A stretch of DNA of 64,000 nucleotides from Streptomyces sp. NRRL S-337 (GCF_000720175.1 NZ_JOIX01000015.1:62001-126000), one strand, 5' to 3'. Positions 1-9,509 are shown, counted from the first letter of the stretch. Translations and numbers: made by a program. Notes: generated by a model from the letters alone, not told the origin.

Positions 1-751
1 GTGCCGGATCCTCGTCCAGCAGTCCGCCGCGCACCTCAACGACGGCGGGTACTGCCAGATGCTCGCCAACTGGCAGCACGTCGAGGGCGAGGAGTGGCAC
101 GACCGGCTGCGCTCCTGGGTGCCGCGCGGCTGTGACGCCTGGATCGTGCAGCGCGAGGTGCAGGACGTCACGCAGTACGCCGAGCTGTGGCTGCGGGACG
201 CCGGTGACCACCGCGCCGGCGACGAGGAGTACGCCGCACGGTACGACGCCTGGCTGGAGGAGTTCGCGGCCCGTAGGACCAAGGCCGTCGGCTTCGGCTG
301 GATCACGCTGCGCAAAACCGGGTCCGACACCCCGTCCGTCACGGTCGAGGAATGGCCGCACCCGGTCGAACAGCCGCTGGGGGACGCGGTCGTGGCCCAC
401 TTCGAGCGCCAGGACTATCTGCGCTCCACGGACGACGCCGCGCTGCTGGCCGGGCGCTTCCGGCTCGCCGACGGCGTGGTCCAGGAGCAGGTCGGGCTGC
501 CGGGGGCCGAGGACCCCGAGCATGTGGTGCTCCGTCAGAACCGCGGTATGCGACGGGCGACGAAGGTGGACACCGTCGGTGCGGGCTTCGCCGGTGTGTG
601 TGACGGCACGCTGCCCGCCGGACGGATCCTGGACGCCATCGCCCAACTCGTCGGCGAGGACCCGGTGCTGCTGCGGGACCGTACGCCCGCCTCGATCCGG
701 ATGCTGGTCGAGCAGGGCTTCCTGGAGCCGGTGGCGGAGGAGGAGAAGTAA
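1..751 (+). CDS. Methyltransferase, C-terminal part (5' end outside window)
   Basis: Open from the first bases of the window (frame starting at base 2), so only the last 249 codons are present. The visible part begins with a segment reading AAHLNDGGYCQMLANW, followed by an acidic, tryptophan-rich region. This matches the C-terminal half of the large HemK-like SAM-dependent methyltransferases that lie upstream of topA in streptomycetes (family assigned from memory). The SAM-binding motifs would lie upstream and cannot be seen. The substrate is unknown. Confidence 0.7.
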   Translation, partial: CRILVQQSAAHLNDGGYCQMLANWQHVEGEEWHDRLRSWVPRGCDAWIVQREVQDVTQYAELWLRDAGDHRAGDEEYAARYDAWLEEFAARRTKAVGFGWITLRKTGSDTPSVTVEEWPHPVEQPLGDAVVAHFERQDYLRSTDDAALLAGRFRLADGVVQEQVGLPGAEDPEHVVLRQNRGMRRATKVDTVGAGFAGVCDGTLPAGRILDAIAQLVGEDPVLLRDRTPASIRMLVEQGFLEPVAEEEK

Positions 752-854
752 GGGGGAGCAGGGGGAGTAGGGGAGCAGAGGGGGACGGCGAGGGGGCGGA
801 AGGCGTTCATCCGGTGTTCGCCGGGACGCCGCCCTGGAGTGCGACGCTGCGCGC

Positions 855-1052
855 ATGGAGAGTGGACCCGAGGCATTCGCCGGTGTGGCGTTCGCGCTGT
901 TCGGTGCCGGACTGCTGGTGTGGACGGGGGCGTGCGCCCGGACCGGTACCCCGGTCGCCGAGGGGGTCAGCCGCCCGGTCGCCGCGGTCACCGCGCTGCT
1001 CGCGGGGGTGCTGTTCCTGATCACCGGGGCCTGGCTGCTGGTGGCGCTGTAG
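855..1052 (+). CDS. Small two-helix membrane protein
   Basis: Predicted 65 aa with two hydrophobic stretches (about residues 8-26 and 43-65) joined by a short polar loop, so probably a two-pass membrane protein with almost no soluble part. No Shine-Dalgarno sequence is obvious before the ATG. A strong hairpin follows at 1122-1150, which fits a short transcription unit. The function is not recognised; the call rests on hydrophobic pattern and codon bias. Confidence 0.5.
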   Translation: MESGPEAFAGVAFALFGAGLLVWTGACARTGTPVAEGVSRPVAAVTALLAGVLFLITGAWLLVAL

Positions 1053-1101
1053 CCGGGCGGCGGGTGGAGGCGCGGTGGTACGTCCAGTTCCAGACAGTTC
1101 T

Positions 1102-1124
1102 GTCACAGATGGCTGATCTGTGAC
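1102..1124. promoter_or_regulatory. Perfect 9-5-9 inverted repeat
   Basis: GTCACAGAT and ATCTGTGAC form a perfect palindrome with a five-base centre directly before the next hairpin. It could be an operator for the secreted-protein gene starting at 1210 or part of a double terminator. No cognate regulator is visible nearby. Confidence 0.4.
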
Positions 1125-1150
1125 GGCCCGCGGAACGTCCGCGGGCCGTC
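1122..1150 (+). terminator. Hairpin terminator
   Basis: Perfect 13-bp stem (GACGGCCCGCGGA with its complement) around a 3-base loop. There is no T-run, as is common in streptomycetes. It follows the small membrane protein gene. Confidence 0.6.
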
Positions 1151-1209
1151 CGTCATGTTCCTCGGTGAAGGTCGCCAACGGCCACCACACCGACAGTGAG
1201 GAAACTCCC

Positions 1210-1614
1210 ATGAACCGCGCACTTCGCTACGCCACCGTCGGCGCCATCGCCGTCTCCCTGATCGCCGGGGGCTCGGCCGCCGCCTTCGCCGCGCCGCAGG
1301 ACCTCCACGCCGCCAAGCCGGTCGTGGCCACCGCCCCTGCCGCCGCGTCGCTGACCGCGAAGGCCAGCGTGAACTCCGTCAAGGCCTGGCAGGAGTTCCG
1401 GATCTCCGGCACCGCCAAGGGCCTCAAGGCGGGCACCAAGGTCACCGTCCAGCAGAAGCAGGGCACGAAGTGGGTCTCGCTGCCCGCACAGACCCCGGTT
1501 GCCAAGAGCGGTGCCTACTCGGTGCGCGTCAAGCTCGGCATCAAGGGCGCCAACCAGCTCCGGATGGCCGCGGGCAAGACCGTCTCGCCGGCGGTCTCCG
1601 TCACCGTCCGCTGA
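1210..1614 (+). CDS. Small secreted protein with Sec signal peptide
   Basis: 134 aa. The ATG at 1210 is preceded by a GAGGAA ribosome site and starts a clear Sec signal peptide (basic MNRALRY, hydrophobic core, AxA-type cleavage near residue 27). The mature part is basic, lysine-rich and predicted to be mostly beta, with valine/threonine-alternating stretches such as GTKVTVQQKQG. This resembles small single-domain beta-sandwich proteins secreted by streptomycetes, but no family is recognised. An in-frame ATG at 1120 would bury the signal peptide and was not used. Confidence 0.75.
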   Translation: MNRALRYATVGAIAVSLIAGGSAAAFAAPQDLHAAKPVVATAPAAASLTAKASVNSVKAWQEFRISGTAKGLKAGTKVTVQQKQGTKWVSLPAQTPVAKSGAYSVRVKLGIKGANQLRMAAGKTVSPAVSVTVR

Positions 1615-1655
1615 CCTTGATGGTCTGGGTCCCCGTCGGCTGAGGCCGCCGGGCG

Positions 1656-2081
1656 TCAGCCGACGAGGTTGCGGACGAGCATCCACACCGCGGCGATGCC
1701 GAACACCACGGCATTGCCGCGGCCCGTCAGTTGCAGCCGGTACGCGCGGCCGCGCAACCCCAGGACCAGCCAGCGCAGCAGGACGTACGCGATCGCCGGC
1801 ACGCCCAGGACGAGCAGCACCGCGTTGTCGTGGAAGGCCCGCAGCACGTCGCCGTGCAGCAGGTCGTACGCCATCCGGGTGCCGCCGCACGCCGGGCACA
1901 ACACCCCTGTCAGCAGCCGGAACGGGCAGGGGATCAGCACCTGCCCGGGCTGGTGCGGATCGGTGTGCCAGAGGTAGACGGCGGCCGCCGCACCGGCGGC
2001 GAGGGCGAGTGACGCCCGCCGGACGGTGCGGCTCCGGATCGCCGCCCCGGAGGGCGGACCGGCCTGTCCCGCGTCGCTCAC
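1656..2081 (-). CDS. DUF2752 family membrane protein
   Basis: 141 aa, GTG start overlapping the stop of the preceding gene by four bases (GTGA), so the two are translationally coupled. The CPACGGTR motif (CxxCGGTR) is the hallmark of DUF2752. Three hydrophobic segments suggest an integral membrane protein. The conserved cysteines could bind a metal or form a redox pair. The family's biochemical role is not known to me. Confidence 0.8.
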   Translation of the reverse strand: MSDAGQAGPPSGAAIRSRTVRRASLALAAGAAAAVYLWHTDPHQPGQVLIPCPFRLLTGVLCPACGGTRMAYDLLHGDVLRAFHDNAVLLVLGVPAIAYVLLRWLVLGLRGRAYRLQLTGRGNAVVFGIAAVWMLVRNLVG

Positions 2082-2674
2082 ACGCTCAGCGACCGTGCGT
2101 AGTTGACCTGGTTGAGCACGAACATGACCTGCTCGCGCGACTGCACCGGGACCATCGTGGAGTGGTGCCGGCCACCGCTGGCCACCGTGACCTGCACGAA
2201 GCCGGTCGTGGTCCGCTCCTTCATCAGCAGGAAGAGCAGACCCAGCAGACAGAACAAGAAAAAGATGATGGCGAGCACGACCGCGTGCGCCGGCATCTTC
2301 TCCTCGGTCCGCGACATGTCCGTCGCGGTCCACACGGCGCCCTTGAGCGGCATCGCCCCCGTAGGCGTCATGATCGTGTCGCCGCTCACCGCGATGTCCC
2401 CGAGCGACAGCGCCATCCCGCCGGGCTGCGGAGCGGCCTGGAAAGCGCCGGGGCCGGGCGGCGGGGGGCCGGCCGGAGCGCCGGCGGGCGGGAAACCGGG
2501 CGGCGGGGGCGTCGAGCCGGGCTGCGGATAGCCGTATCCGGGCTCGCCGGGGCTGCCGCCCTGCGGATAGCCGTAGGCGGAGTCGGCCGGGCCGGGCGTG
2601 GCGTACGGATTCTGGCCGGGCTGAGCGGGCTGGCCGGGCTGCTCCGGTGGCGGTCCGGGGTACTGGTTCGCCAT
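2078..2674 (-). CDS. Membrane-anchored protein with Pro/Gly-rich N-terminus
   Basis: 198 aa. Residues 1-90 are low complexity, rich in Pro, Gly, Gln and Tyr (repeated GYPQ/GYGYPQ). A folded segment follows, then one strong transmembrane helix around residues 130-152 (VVLAIIFFLFCLLGLLFLLM), then a C-terminal domain of about 45 residues ending in YARSLSV. Pro/Gly/Tyr-rich tails of this kind are common on streptomycete membrane proteins and may mediate self-association. It is co-transcribed with the DUF2752 gene. The function is unknown. Confidence 0.75.
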   Translation of the reverse strand: MANQYPGPPPEQPGQPAQPGQNPYATPGPADSAYGYPQGGSPGEPGYGYPQPGSTPPPPGFPPAGAPAGPPPPGPGAFQAAPQPGGMALSLGDIAVSGDTIMTPTGAMPLKGAVWTATDMSRTEEKMPAHAVVLAIIFFLFCLLGLLFLLMKERTTTGFVQVTVASGGRHHSTMVPVQSREQVMFVLNQVNYARSLSV

Positions 2675-3115
2675 GGGTGAGATTCCCCCGAGGGTATGCG
2701 TGACGACGGCGGTACCCGGCCCGAGCGGTGGGCCGTGCCGTGTCCATCCTGCGCCCATCCTGCCAGCCCGCTCACCTGACGTACCAAGACAGTGAAGGGA
2801 TCCGGGGCCGTCTTGTGACATGTGCCGCGGCGCGGGCGCGGATCGCGGACCTGGATCATGCGCGGGCCTCCGGGCGGAGCCGCGGGGCCGTCATGATCCA
2901 GATGGCGCGTGCCGGACCCGTGGCGGCCGGCTGAGGTGGTCCAGGCGGCATGAAGGCATGTAGTCGGGTTACCGTTCGAGTGGCGTTGCGGGGTTTTTCC
3001 GTTTGACACGGGGGCGGGAGGTACCGTCACACTCCGCAGCGTCAAGCGTCACCGCAGTGCGCCCCCGCATCCGGCCGGGGGGCATTTTCCGCGTCGACCG
3101 GAGAGAAGAGCGAAG
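2675..3115. other. Divergent intergenic region before topA
   Basis: About 440 bases without a convincing gene. It should hold the promoters for the leftward membrane-protein operon and for topA. The only strong element seen is a consensus -35 (TTGACA) at 3003-3008. Confidence 0.5.
3003..3031 (+). promoter_or_regulatory. Candidate topA promoter
   Basis: A perfect TTGACA at 3003-3008 lies about 110 bases upstream of the topA start. The best-placed -10 at 17-bp spacing (GTCACA) is poor. topA promoters in Streptomyces are known to respond to supercoiling; weak -10 elements and non-ideal spacing would fit that, but this is inference. Confidence 0.4.
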
Positions 3116-5953
3116 TTGTCCCCGACCAGCGAAGCCACGAAGGGCGGCGGCCGCCGACTTGTCATCGTCGAGTCGCCTGCCAAGGCGAAGACGATCAAGG
3201 GCTACCTCGGCCCGGGCTATGTGGTCGAGGCCAGCGTGGGGCACATCCGTGACCTGCCCAACGGCGCGGCGGAGGTCCCGGCCAAGTACAAGGGCGAGCC
3301 CTGGGCCCGGCTCGGGGTGAACGTCGACGCCGATTTCCAGCCCATCTATGTGGTGAACAGTGACAAGAAGGACCAGGTCAAAAAGCTCAAGGAGCTGCTG
3401 GCCGAATCCGACGAGCTCTACCTCGCCACCGATGAGGACCGCGAGGGCGAGGCCATCGCCTGGCACCTCCAGGAGATCCTCAAGCCCAAGGTCCCGGTCC
3501 ACCGCATGGTGTTCCACGAGATCACCAAGGACGCGATCCGCGAGGCCGTCGCCAATCCGCGCGATCTGAACCAGAAGCTGGTCGACGCCCAGGAGACCCG
3601 CCGGATCCTCGACCGCCTCTACGGCTACGAGGTCTCGCCGGTCCTGTGGAAGAAGGTCATGCCGCGGCTGTCGGCCGGCCGGGTGCAGTCCGTGGCGACC
3701 CGTCTCGTCGTCGAGCGGGAGCGCGAGCGCATCGCCTTCCGCTCCGCCGAGTACTGGGACCTGACCGGCACCTTCTCCACCGGGCGGGCCGGCGACGCGA
3801 GCGACCCCTCGACGCTGACCGCCCGCCTGAACACCGTCGACGGCCGCCGCGTCGCGCAGGGCCGCGACTTCGGCCCCAACGGGCAGCTCAAGAACAACGA
3901 TGTCCTCCACCTGGACGAGGCGAACGCCCGCGCGCTCGCCGCCGCCCTGGAGAACACCGACTTCTCGGTGCGCTCCGTGGAGTCCAAGCCGTACCGGCGC
4001 TCCCCGTACGCGCCGTTCCGGACCACCACCCTCCAGCAGGAGGCCAGCCGCAAGCTCGGCTTCGGCGCCAAGGCGACGATGCAGGTGGCGCAGAAGCTGT
4101 ACGAGAACGGCTTCATCACCTATATGCGTACGGACTCCACCACGCTCTCGGACACCGCGGTCGCCGCGGCCCGGGCGCAGGTGACGCAGCTGTACGGCGC
4201 CGGCTACCTGCCGGACAAGCCGCGCACGTACGCCGGCAAGGTCAAGAACGCGCAGGAGGCGCACGAGGCGATCCGCCCCTCCGGCGACCGCTTCCGCACC
4301 CCCGCCGAGACCGGGCTGACCGGCGACCAGTTCAGGCTCTACGAGCTGATCTGGAAGCGGACCGTCGCCTCCCAGATGAAGGACGCGACCGGTAACTCCG
4401 TCACCGTCAAGATCGGCGGCACCTCTGCCGACGGCCGGGACGCCGAGTTCAGCGCCTCCGGCAAGACCATCACCTTCCACGGCTTCCTCAAGGCCTACGT
4501 GGAGGGCGCCGACGACCCGAACGCCGAGCTGGACGACCGCGAGCGCCGGCTGCCGCAGGTCGCCGAGGGCGACGCGCTGGCCGCCCGGGAGATCACCGCC
4601 GACGGGCACGCCACCAAGCCGCCCGCCCGCTACACCGAGGCCACCCTGGTCAAGGAGCTGGAGGAGCGGGAGATCGGCCGCCCGTCGACGTACGCGTCGA
4701 TCATCGGCACCATCCTCGACCGCGGCTACGTCTTCAAGAAGGGCACCGCGCTCGTCCCCTCCTTCCTCTCCTTCGCGGTGGTCAACCTCCTGGAGAAGCA
4801 CTTCGGCCGGCTGGTCGACTACGACTTCACCGCCAAGATGGAGGACGACCTCGACCGCATCGCCCGTGGTGAGGCGCAGGCCGTGCCGTGGCTGCGGCGC
4901 TTCTACTTCGGCGTGGGCGAGGACGCGAGTGCGGTGGGTGCCGCTTCGGACGCCGGCAACGGCGACGGCGACCACCTCGGCGGGCTGAAGGAGCTGGTCA
5001 CGGACCTGGGCGCGATCGACGCCCGGGAGATCTCGTCCTTCCCGGTCGGCGAGGGCATCGTGCTGCGGGTCGGCCGCTACGGCCCGTACGTCGAGCGCGG
5101 CGAGAAGGACAGCGAGGGCCACCAGCGCGCCGACGTCCCCGACGACCTCGCGCCCGACGAGCTGACCGTGGCGTACGCGGAGGAGCTGCTCGCCAAGCCG
5201 AGCGGCGACTTCGAGCTGGGCATGGACCCGGAGAGCGGCCACCAGATCGTCGCCAAGGACGGCCGCTACGGCCCGTACGTCACCGAGATCCTGCCCGAGG
5301 GCACCCCGAAGACCGGCAAGAACGCGGTCAAGCCGCGCACCGCCTCGCTCTTCAAGTCGATGTCGCTGGACACCGTGACGCTGGCGGACGCCCTCAAGCT
5401 GATGTCGCTGCCGCGCATCGTCGGCAAGGACCCCGAGGGCGTGGAGATCACCGCGCAGAACGGCCGCTACGGCCCGTACCTGAAGAAGGGCACGGACTCG
5501 CGCTCCCTGGAGAGCGAGGAGCAGCTCTTCACCATCACCCTCGAGCAGGCCCTGGCGATCTACGCCCAGCCCAAGCAGCGCGGGCGGGCCGCCGCCAAGC
5601 CGCCGCTGAAAGAACTGGGCACGGACCCGGTCAGCGGCAAGCCGGTGGTGGTCAAGGACGGCCGGTTCGGTGCGTACGTGACCGACGGCGAGACCAACGC
5701 GACGCTGCGGCGGGACGACGACGTCGAGACGATCACGCCCGAGCGCGGCTACGAGCTGCTGGCGGAGAAGCGCGCCAAGGGGCCGGCGAAGAAGAAGACG
5801 GCCAAGAAGGCGCCGGCGAAGAAGACGGCCGCCAAGAAGACGACGGCGAAGAAGACCGCGGCCAAGAAGACCACCGCGAAGAAGACGACCGCCAAGAAGG
5901 CCACCGCGAAGACCGCGGCGGCCAAGAAGACGGCGGCTTCGGCGGAGGACTGA
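3116..5953 (+). CDS. topA: DNA topoisomerase I (type IA)
   Basis: 945 aa. The TTG start follows a purine-rich ribosome site (GGAGAGAAGAG). The TOPRIM domain has LVIVESPAKAKTIKGYL at residues 14-30 and the acidic DEDREGEAIAWH motif near residue 105. The catalytic tyrosine is Tyr336 in GFITYMRTDSTTLS. After the core there are four Topo-C repeats with the GRYGPYV or GRFGAYV signature. The last 55 residues are a lysine-rich tail of KKTAAKKT-type repeats and no zinc fingers are present, which is characteristic of streptomycete TopA and is thought to clamp the enzyme on DNA. The enzyme relaxes negatively supercoiled DNA. A strong hairpin terminator follows. Confidence 0.97.
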   Translation: MSPTSEATKGGGRRLVIVESPAKAKTIKGYLGPGYVVEASVGHIRDLPNGAAEVPAKYKGEPWARLGVNVDADFQPIYVVNSDKKDQVKKLKELLAESDELYLATDEDREGEAIAWHLQEILKPKVPVHRMVFHEITKDAIREAVANPRDLNQKLVDAQETRRILDRLYGYEVSPVLWKKVMPRLSAGRVQSVATRLVVERERERIAFRSAEYWDLTGTFSTGRAGDASDPSTLTARLNTVDGRRVAQGRDFGPNGQLKNNDVLHLDEANARALAAALENTDFSVRSVESKPYRRSPYAPFRTTTLQQEASRKLGFGAKATMQVAQKLYENGFITYMRTDSTTLSDTAVAAARAQVTQLYGAGYLPDKPRTYAGKVKNAQEAHEAIRPSGDRFRTPAETGLTGDQFRLYELIWKRTVASQMKDATGNSVTVKIGGTSADGRDAEFSASGKTITFHGFLKAYVEGADDPNAELDDRERRLPQVAEGDALAAREITADGHATKPPARYTEATLVKELEEREIGRPSTYASIIGTILDRGYVFKKGTALVPSFLSFAVVNLLEKHFGRLVDYDFTAKMEDDLDRIARGEAQAVPWLRRFYFGVGEDASAVGAASDAGNGDGDHLGGLKELVTDLGAIDAREISSFPVGEGIVLRVGRYGPYVERGEKDSEGHQRADVPDDLAPDELTVAYAEELLAKPSGDFELGMDPESGHQIVAKDGRYGPYVTEILPEGTPKTGKNAVKPRTASLFKSMSLDTVTLADALKLMSLPRIVGKDPEGVEITAQNGRYGPYLKKGTDSRSLESEEQLFTITLEQALAIYAQPKQRGRAAAKPPLKELGTDPVSGKPVVVKDGRFGAYVTDGETNATLRRDDDVETITPERGYELLAEKRAKGPAKKKTAKKAPAKKTAAKKTTAKKTAAKKTTAKKTTAKKATAKTAAAKKTAASAED

Positions 5954-6009
5954 GCCACCTGGTTCCAGGGCCGGGGCCGGGCCCTGTGCCCCTGGTGAGG
6001 CGTGGTGTG

Positions 6010-6051
6010 CGGGCGGGCACGACGGACGCGTTCCGTTGTGCCCGCCCGTTT
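6010..6051 (+). terminator. topA terminator
   Basis: 16-bp stem (CGGGCGGGCACGACGG with CCGTTGTGCCCGCCCG, one G-T pair) around a 7-base loop, followed by TTTGTT. Confidence 0.8.
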
Positions 6052-6099
6052 GTTCGGGCGGGCGGTCGACGGTACGCGCCCTCCCGATAGGCTGGCGGG

Positions 6100-9000
6100 A
6101 TGACGCGTGCCGAGCAGCCAACGGTCGTGACCCCCACTTCTGGCGCCCTAGCCGCGGATTCCCGCGAGCGCGCCGTGCGAGCCCTGCTGCGCTTCCCCCC
6201 ACTGAAGCGGCTGTGGAGCGCCCAGTTCGTCGGGGGCATCGGCGATGCCCTGTCCATGCTTGTCCTGGTGGTACTCGCCCTCCAGGCGGCGCTGTACGTG
6301 CCGCTGGGCGGCGAGGCCGTCTTCGGCGGCGGCTATCGCGGTGCCGCCCTCGCCGTCACCGCGGTCTTCGGCGCCCGGATGCTGGCGACACTGCTCTTCG
6401 GAGCCGTCCTCCTGGGCCCGCTGTCCGCACTCACGGCGCCCTCCGGGCCGCTGGACCGCCGCTGGACGATGATCGGCGCGGACGTGCTGCGGCTCGCGCT
6501 CCTGGTCGTCGCCCCCCTCTGGATCGACTGGACGCCCGGCAAGGCCCTGGCCTGGGTGCTGGTCACGGTCTTCGTGACCGGCGTTGCCGAGCGCTTCTGG
6601 ACCGTCGCCAGGGAGAGCGCGGCGCCCGGCCTGCTGCCCACGCCGCCCCCCGAGGGCGCCGTCGTGAGGCCGCTGCCGGACAACCTGGACGCCCTGCGCC
6701 GCCTCTCGCTGCGCACCACCTTCATCTCCCTGCCGATCGCGGCCGCCGCCCTGGTGGTCGTCACCCTCATCAGCAAGCTCCTGGGGACCGGCATCGACTG
6801 GTTCCACCTCCACCAGGCGGCACTCGCCTCCTACGTGGCGGCCGGTCTGTTCGCCGCCTCCGTGTCCATCCTGTACTTCATCGAGCTCCCCGGTGGGCAG
6901 ACGCCGCGGCCGCGCTCCCCCCTGGAGGGGCTGCGCCGCCCGAAGGCCGCGAAGTCGGCCCAGGGCGAGCCGGCCGGTGCCGACAAGGGCCGTACGGGCG
7001 CCGTCCCGCTGCTGGTCACGGCGTGTGCGGCGGTCGCCGCCGGGATCGCCGCGGCCGTCTCGCTGGCCGTGCTGCACGCCTACGACCTCGCGGGCGGGCC
7101 GGCCTTCTTCGCCCTCCTGGTGCTCGCGCTCACCGGCGGTACGGCCGCCGGCATCCGCGGCGCCCACCGGGTGCTGCCCGCGCTCTCCCGGCGCCGGCTG
7201 CTCGCCCTCGCGGTGGCCGCCACCGGCGTCGCCCTGCTGGCCATGGGCCTGGTCCCGGACCCGACGACCGTCCTCCTGCTCGCGCTGCTGGCCGGCGTCG
7301 GCGCCGGCATCGCCGCCAACACGGGACACGTCCTGCTGGACCAGGAGGCCGAGGAGCTCCGCACCGCCCGTACGACCGAGCACCTGCACGCCGTCGTACG
7401 GCTCGCGATCGCGCTGGCCGCCATCGTGGCGCCGCTGCTCGCCGCCCTCATCGGGCCGCACCACCTGGGCAACGCCACCTTCGACTTCTCCTACGGGGGC
7501 GCCGCCTACACCCTGATGCTCACCGGCGCGCTGCTGCTGCCGGTCGCCGCCTGGGTCCTCGGCAAGGTCGACGACCGGCACGGCGTCCCGCTGCGCCGCG
7601 ATCTGCGGGAGGCGCTGCGCGGCGGCGACCCGGCGCAGGCACCCGCGCCCACCGGCTTCTTCATCGCCCTCGAAGGCGGCGACGGGGCCGGCAAGTCCAC
7701 CCAGGTCGAGGCGCTCGCGGAGTGGATCCGCAACAAGGGCCACGAGGTCGTGGTGACCCGCGAACCGGGCGCCACCGCCATCGGCAAGCGACTGCGCTCG
7801 ATCATCCTGGACGTCGCGACGACCGGGCTGTCCGACCGGGCGGAGGCGCTGATGTTCGCCGCCGACCGCGCCGAGCACGTCGACAGCGTCATCCGGCCCG
7901 CCCTGGAGCGCGGTGCGGTCGTCATCTCCGACCGGTACATCGACTCCTCGGTCGCCTACCAGGGCGCCGGGCGGAACCTCGCCCCCACGGAGATCGCCCG
8001 GATCAACCGCTGGGCGACGGACGGCCTCGTCCCGCACCTGACCGTCCTGCTCGACATCTCCCCGGAGACCGCCCGGGAGCGCTTCACCGAGGCGCCCGAC
8101 AGGCTGGAGTCCGAGCCCGCCGAGTTCCACCAGCGGGTCCGGGCCGGCTTCCTCACCCTGGCCGCCGCCGACCCCGCGCGCTATCTGGTCGTCGACGCCG
8201 GACAGGAGCCCGAGGCCGTCACCACCGCCGTACGGCACCGCCTCGACCAGGTGCTCCCGTTGTCCGAGGCCGAGGCCAAGGCCCAGGAGGAGGCCCGTAG
8301 GGCGGCCGAGGAGGAGGCCCGCCGCCGGGCCGAGGAGGAGGCCGCGCGCAAGGCCGAGGAGGCGCGCCTGGAGCGGGAGCGCCAGGAGCAGCTCGCCAAG
8401 CTGCGCGCCGAGGAAGAGGAGCGCAAGCGCCAGGAGGCCGAGCAGGCCAAGGCGCTGGAGGCCGCCCGCCAGGCCGCGGAGGCCCGGCAGCGCGCCGAGG
8501 AGGCCCGCCAGGCGGCCGAGGCCGAGCGCCAGCGCCGGGAGGCGGAGGAGCGGGCCCGCCTGGCCGAGCAGGAGCGGCTGCGCAAGCAGCACGAGGAGCA
8601 GGCCCGGCTGCGCAAGGAGGCCGAGGAACGCCGCCTGGAGAAGCAGCGCAAGGCCGAGGAGGCCCTGCTCCGCGCCGAGCAGGCCCGGATCGCGGCCGCG
8701 GAGGCGGCGGCCGCGGCGGAGGCGAAGGCGGCTGCCGAGGCGGCCGCCGAGGTCGAGGCAGCGGAGGCGCCCACCAGGGAAACGCCGGTGGCGGACCTGC
8801 GGAAGCGACTGGGGGAGGAGCACGGCGACGGCTCTTCGTCCGGGGCGGAAGCGTCCGGTTCCGGTTCCTCGGGCGCCACGTCGCAGGAGCGGACGGAGTC
8901 GCTGCCGCGGCCCGAGGCCTGGGGCGGCAACGCGCCCGGCGCGGCGGACGAGACGGCGGTGCTGCCGCCGGTCCGCGACGCCGGCTCCGACGCGGGCCAC

Positions 9001-9471
9001 GGTGCGGGCACCGACGCCGAGCAGACGGCCGTCCTGCCACCCGTACGGGACACCCGGCCGGGTGGTCAGGAGGCCCCGCAGGCTGGTCAGGACGCCTGGC
9101 ACCAGGACACCCGGCAGGAGCAGCGGAACGACCGGCAGGGCCGGAACGACTGGCAGGCGCGGGACACCCGGGGCGAGGACCCCACCGAGCGGGTGCCGTC
9201 GTGGATGTTCCGCAAGGAGACCCCGAACAGCGCCTCCACCGCGGAGTCGGGCATCGAGCGCACCCGCGAACTGCCGCAGATCGACCCGTCGACGGGCCAC
9301 CCGTCAGAGAACCCGCCGCGCACCCGCCGGCGACCCGAATGGGCGGAAGAGACCCCACTGGACGATCTGCCGACGCTCGCCGACGAACTGCTCGGTCCGC
9401 GTGACGACGAGGACGCGGATGACGGTGCGGGCGACGACGGCCGCCGCGGGGGCCGGGGCCGGCGCCGCTAG
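6100..9471 (+). CDS. tmk: MFS-like membrane domain fused to thymidylate kinase, with coiled-coil tail
   Basis: 1123 aa in three parts. Residues 1 to about 500 form a polytopic membrane domain resembling a major facilitator transporter. Residues about 520-725 are a complete dTMP kinase: P-loop GGDGAGKST near 527, REPGATAIGKRLRS loop, DRYIDSSVAYQGAGR, and a terminal RLDQVLPL helix. It makes dTDP from dTMP in DNA precursor synthesis. Residues about 725-905 are an almost pure Glu/Arg/Ala/Gln coiled coil, and the rest is acidic and disordered, with two near-identical ETAVLPPVRD/QTAVLPPVRD copies. This fusion replaces the free 210-residue Tmk in streptomycetes. The role of the membrane part is unknown. 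The next gene (holB) is also a replication gene, as is usual for tmk-holB. Confidence 0.95.
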   Translation: MTRAEQPTVVTPTSGALAADSRERAVRALLRFPPLKRLWSAQFVGGIGDALSMLVLVVLALQAALYVPLGGEAVFGGGYRGAALAVTAVFGARMLATLLFGAVLLGPLSALTAPSGPLDRRWTMIGADVLRLALLVVAPLWIDWTPGKALAWVLVTVFVTGVAERFWTVARESAAPGLLPTPPPEGAVVRPLPDNLDALRRLSLRTTFISLPIAAAALVVVTLISKLLGTGIDWFHLHQAALASYVAAGLFAASVSILYFIELPGGQTPRPRSPLEGLRRPKAAKSAQGEPAGADKGRTGAVPLLVTACAAVAAGIAAAVSLAVLHAYDLAGGPAFFALLVLALTGGTAAGIRGAHRVLPALSRRRLLALAVAATGVALLAMGLVPDPTTVLLLALLAGVGAGIAANTGHVLLDQEAEELRTARTTEHLHAVVRLAIALAAIVAPLLAALIGPHHLGNATFDFSYGGAAYTLMLTGALLLPVAAWVLGKVDDRHGVPLRRDLREALRGGDPAQAPAPTGFFIALEGGDGAGKSTQVEALAEWIRNKGHEVVVTREPGATAIGKRLRSIILDVATTGLSDRAEALMFAADRAEHVDSVIRPALERGAVVISDRYIDSSVAYQGAGRNLAPTEIARINRWATDGLVPHLTVLLDISPETARERFTEAPDRLESEPAEFHQRVRAGFLTLAAADPARYLVVDAGQEPEAVTTAVRHRLDQVLPLSEAEAKAQEEARRAAEEEARRRAEEEAARKAEEARLERERQEQLAKLRAEEEERKRQEAEQAKALEAARQAAEARQRAEEARQAAEAERQRREAEERARLAEQERLRKQHEEQARLRKEAEERRLEKQRKAEEALLRAEQARIAAAEAAAAAEAKAAAEAAAEVEAAEAPTRETPVADLRKRLGEEHGDGSSSGAEASGSGSSGATSQERTESLPRPEAWGGNAPGAADETAVLPPVRDAGSDAGHGAGTDAEQTAVLPPVRDTRPGGQEAPQAGQDAWHQDTRQEQRNDRQGRNDWQARDTRGEDPTERVPSWMFRKETPNSASTAESGIERTRELPQIDPSTGHPSENPPRTRRRPEWAEETPLDDLPTLADELLGPRDDEDADDGAGDDGRRGGRGRRR

Positions 9472-9509
9472 CCCGGACGGGAGCCGGGGCGAAAGGCGTT
9501 GCAGAAGCG

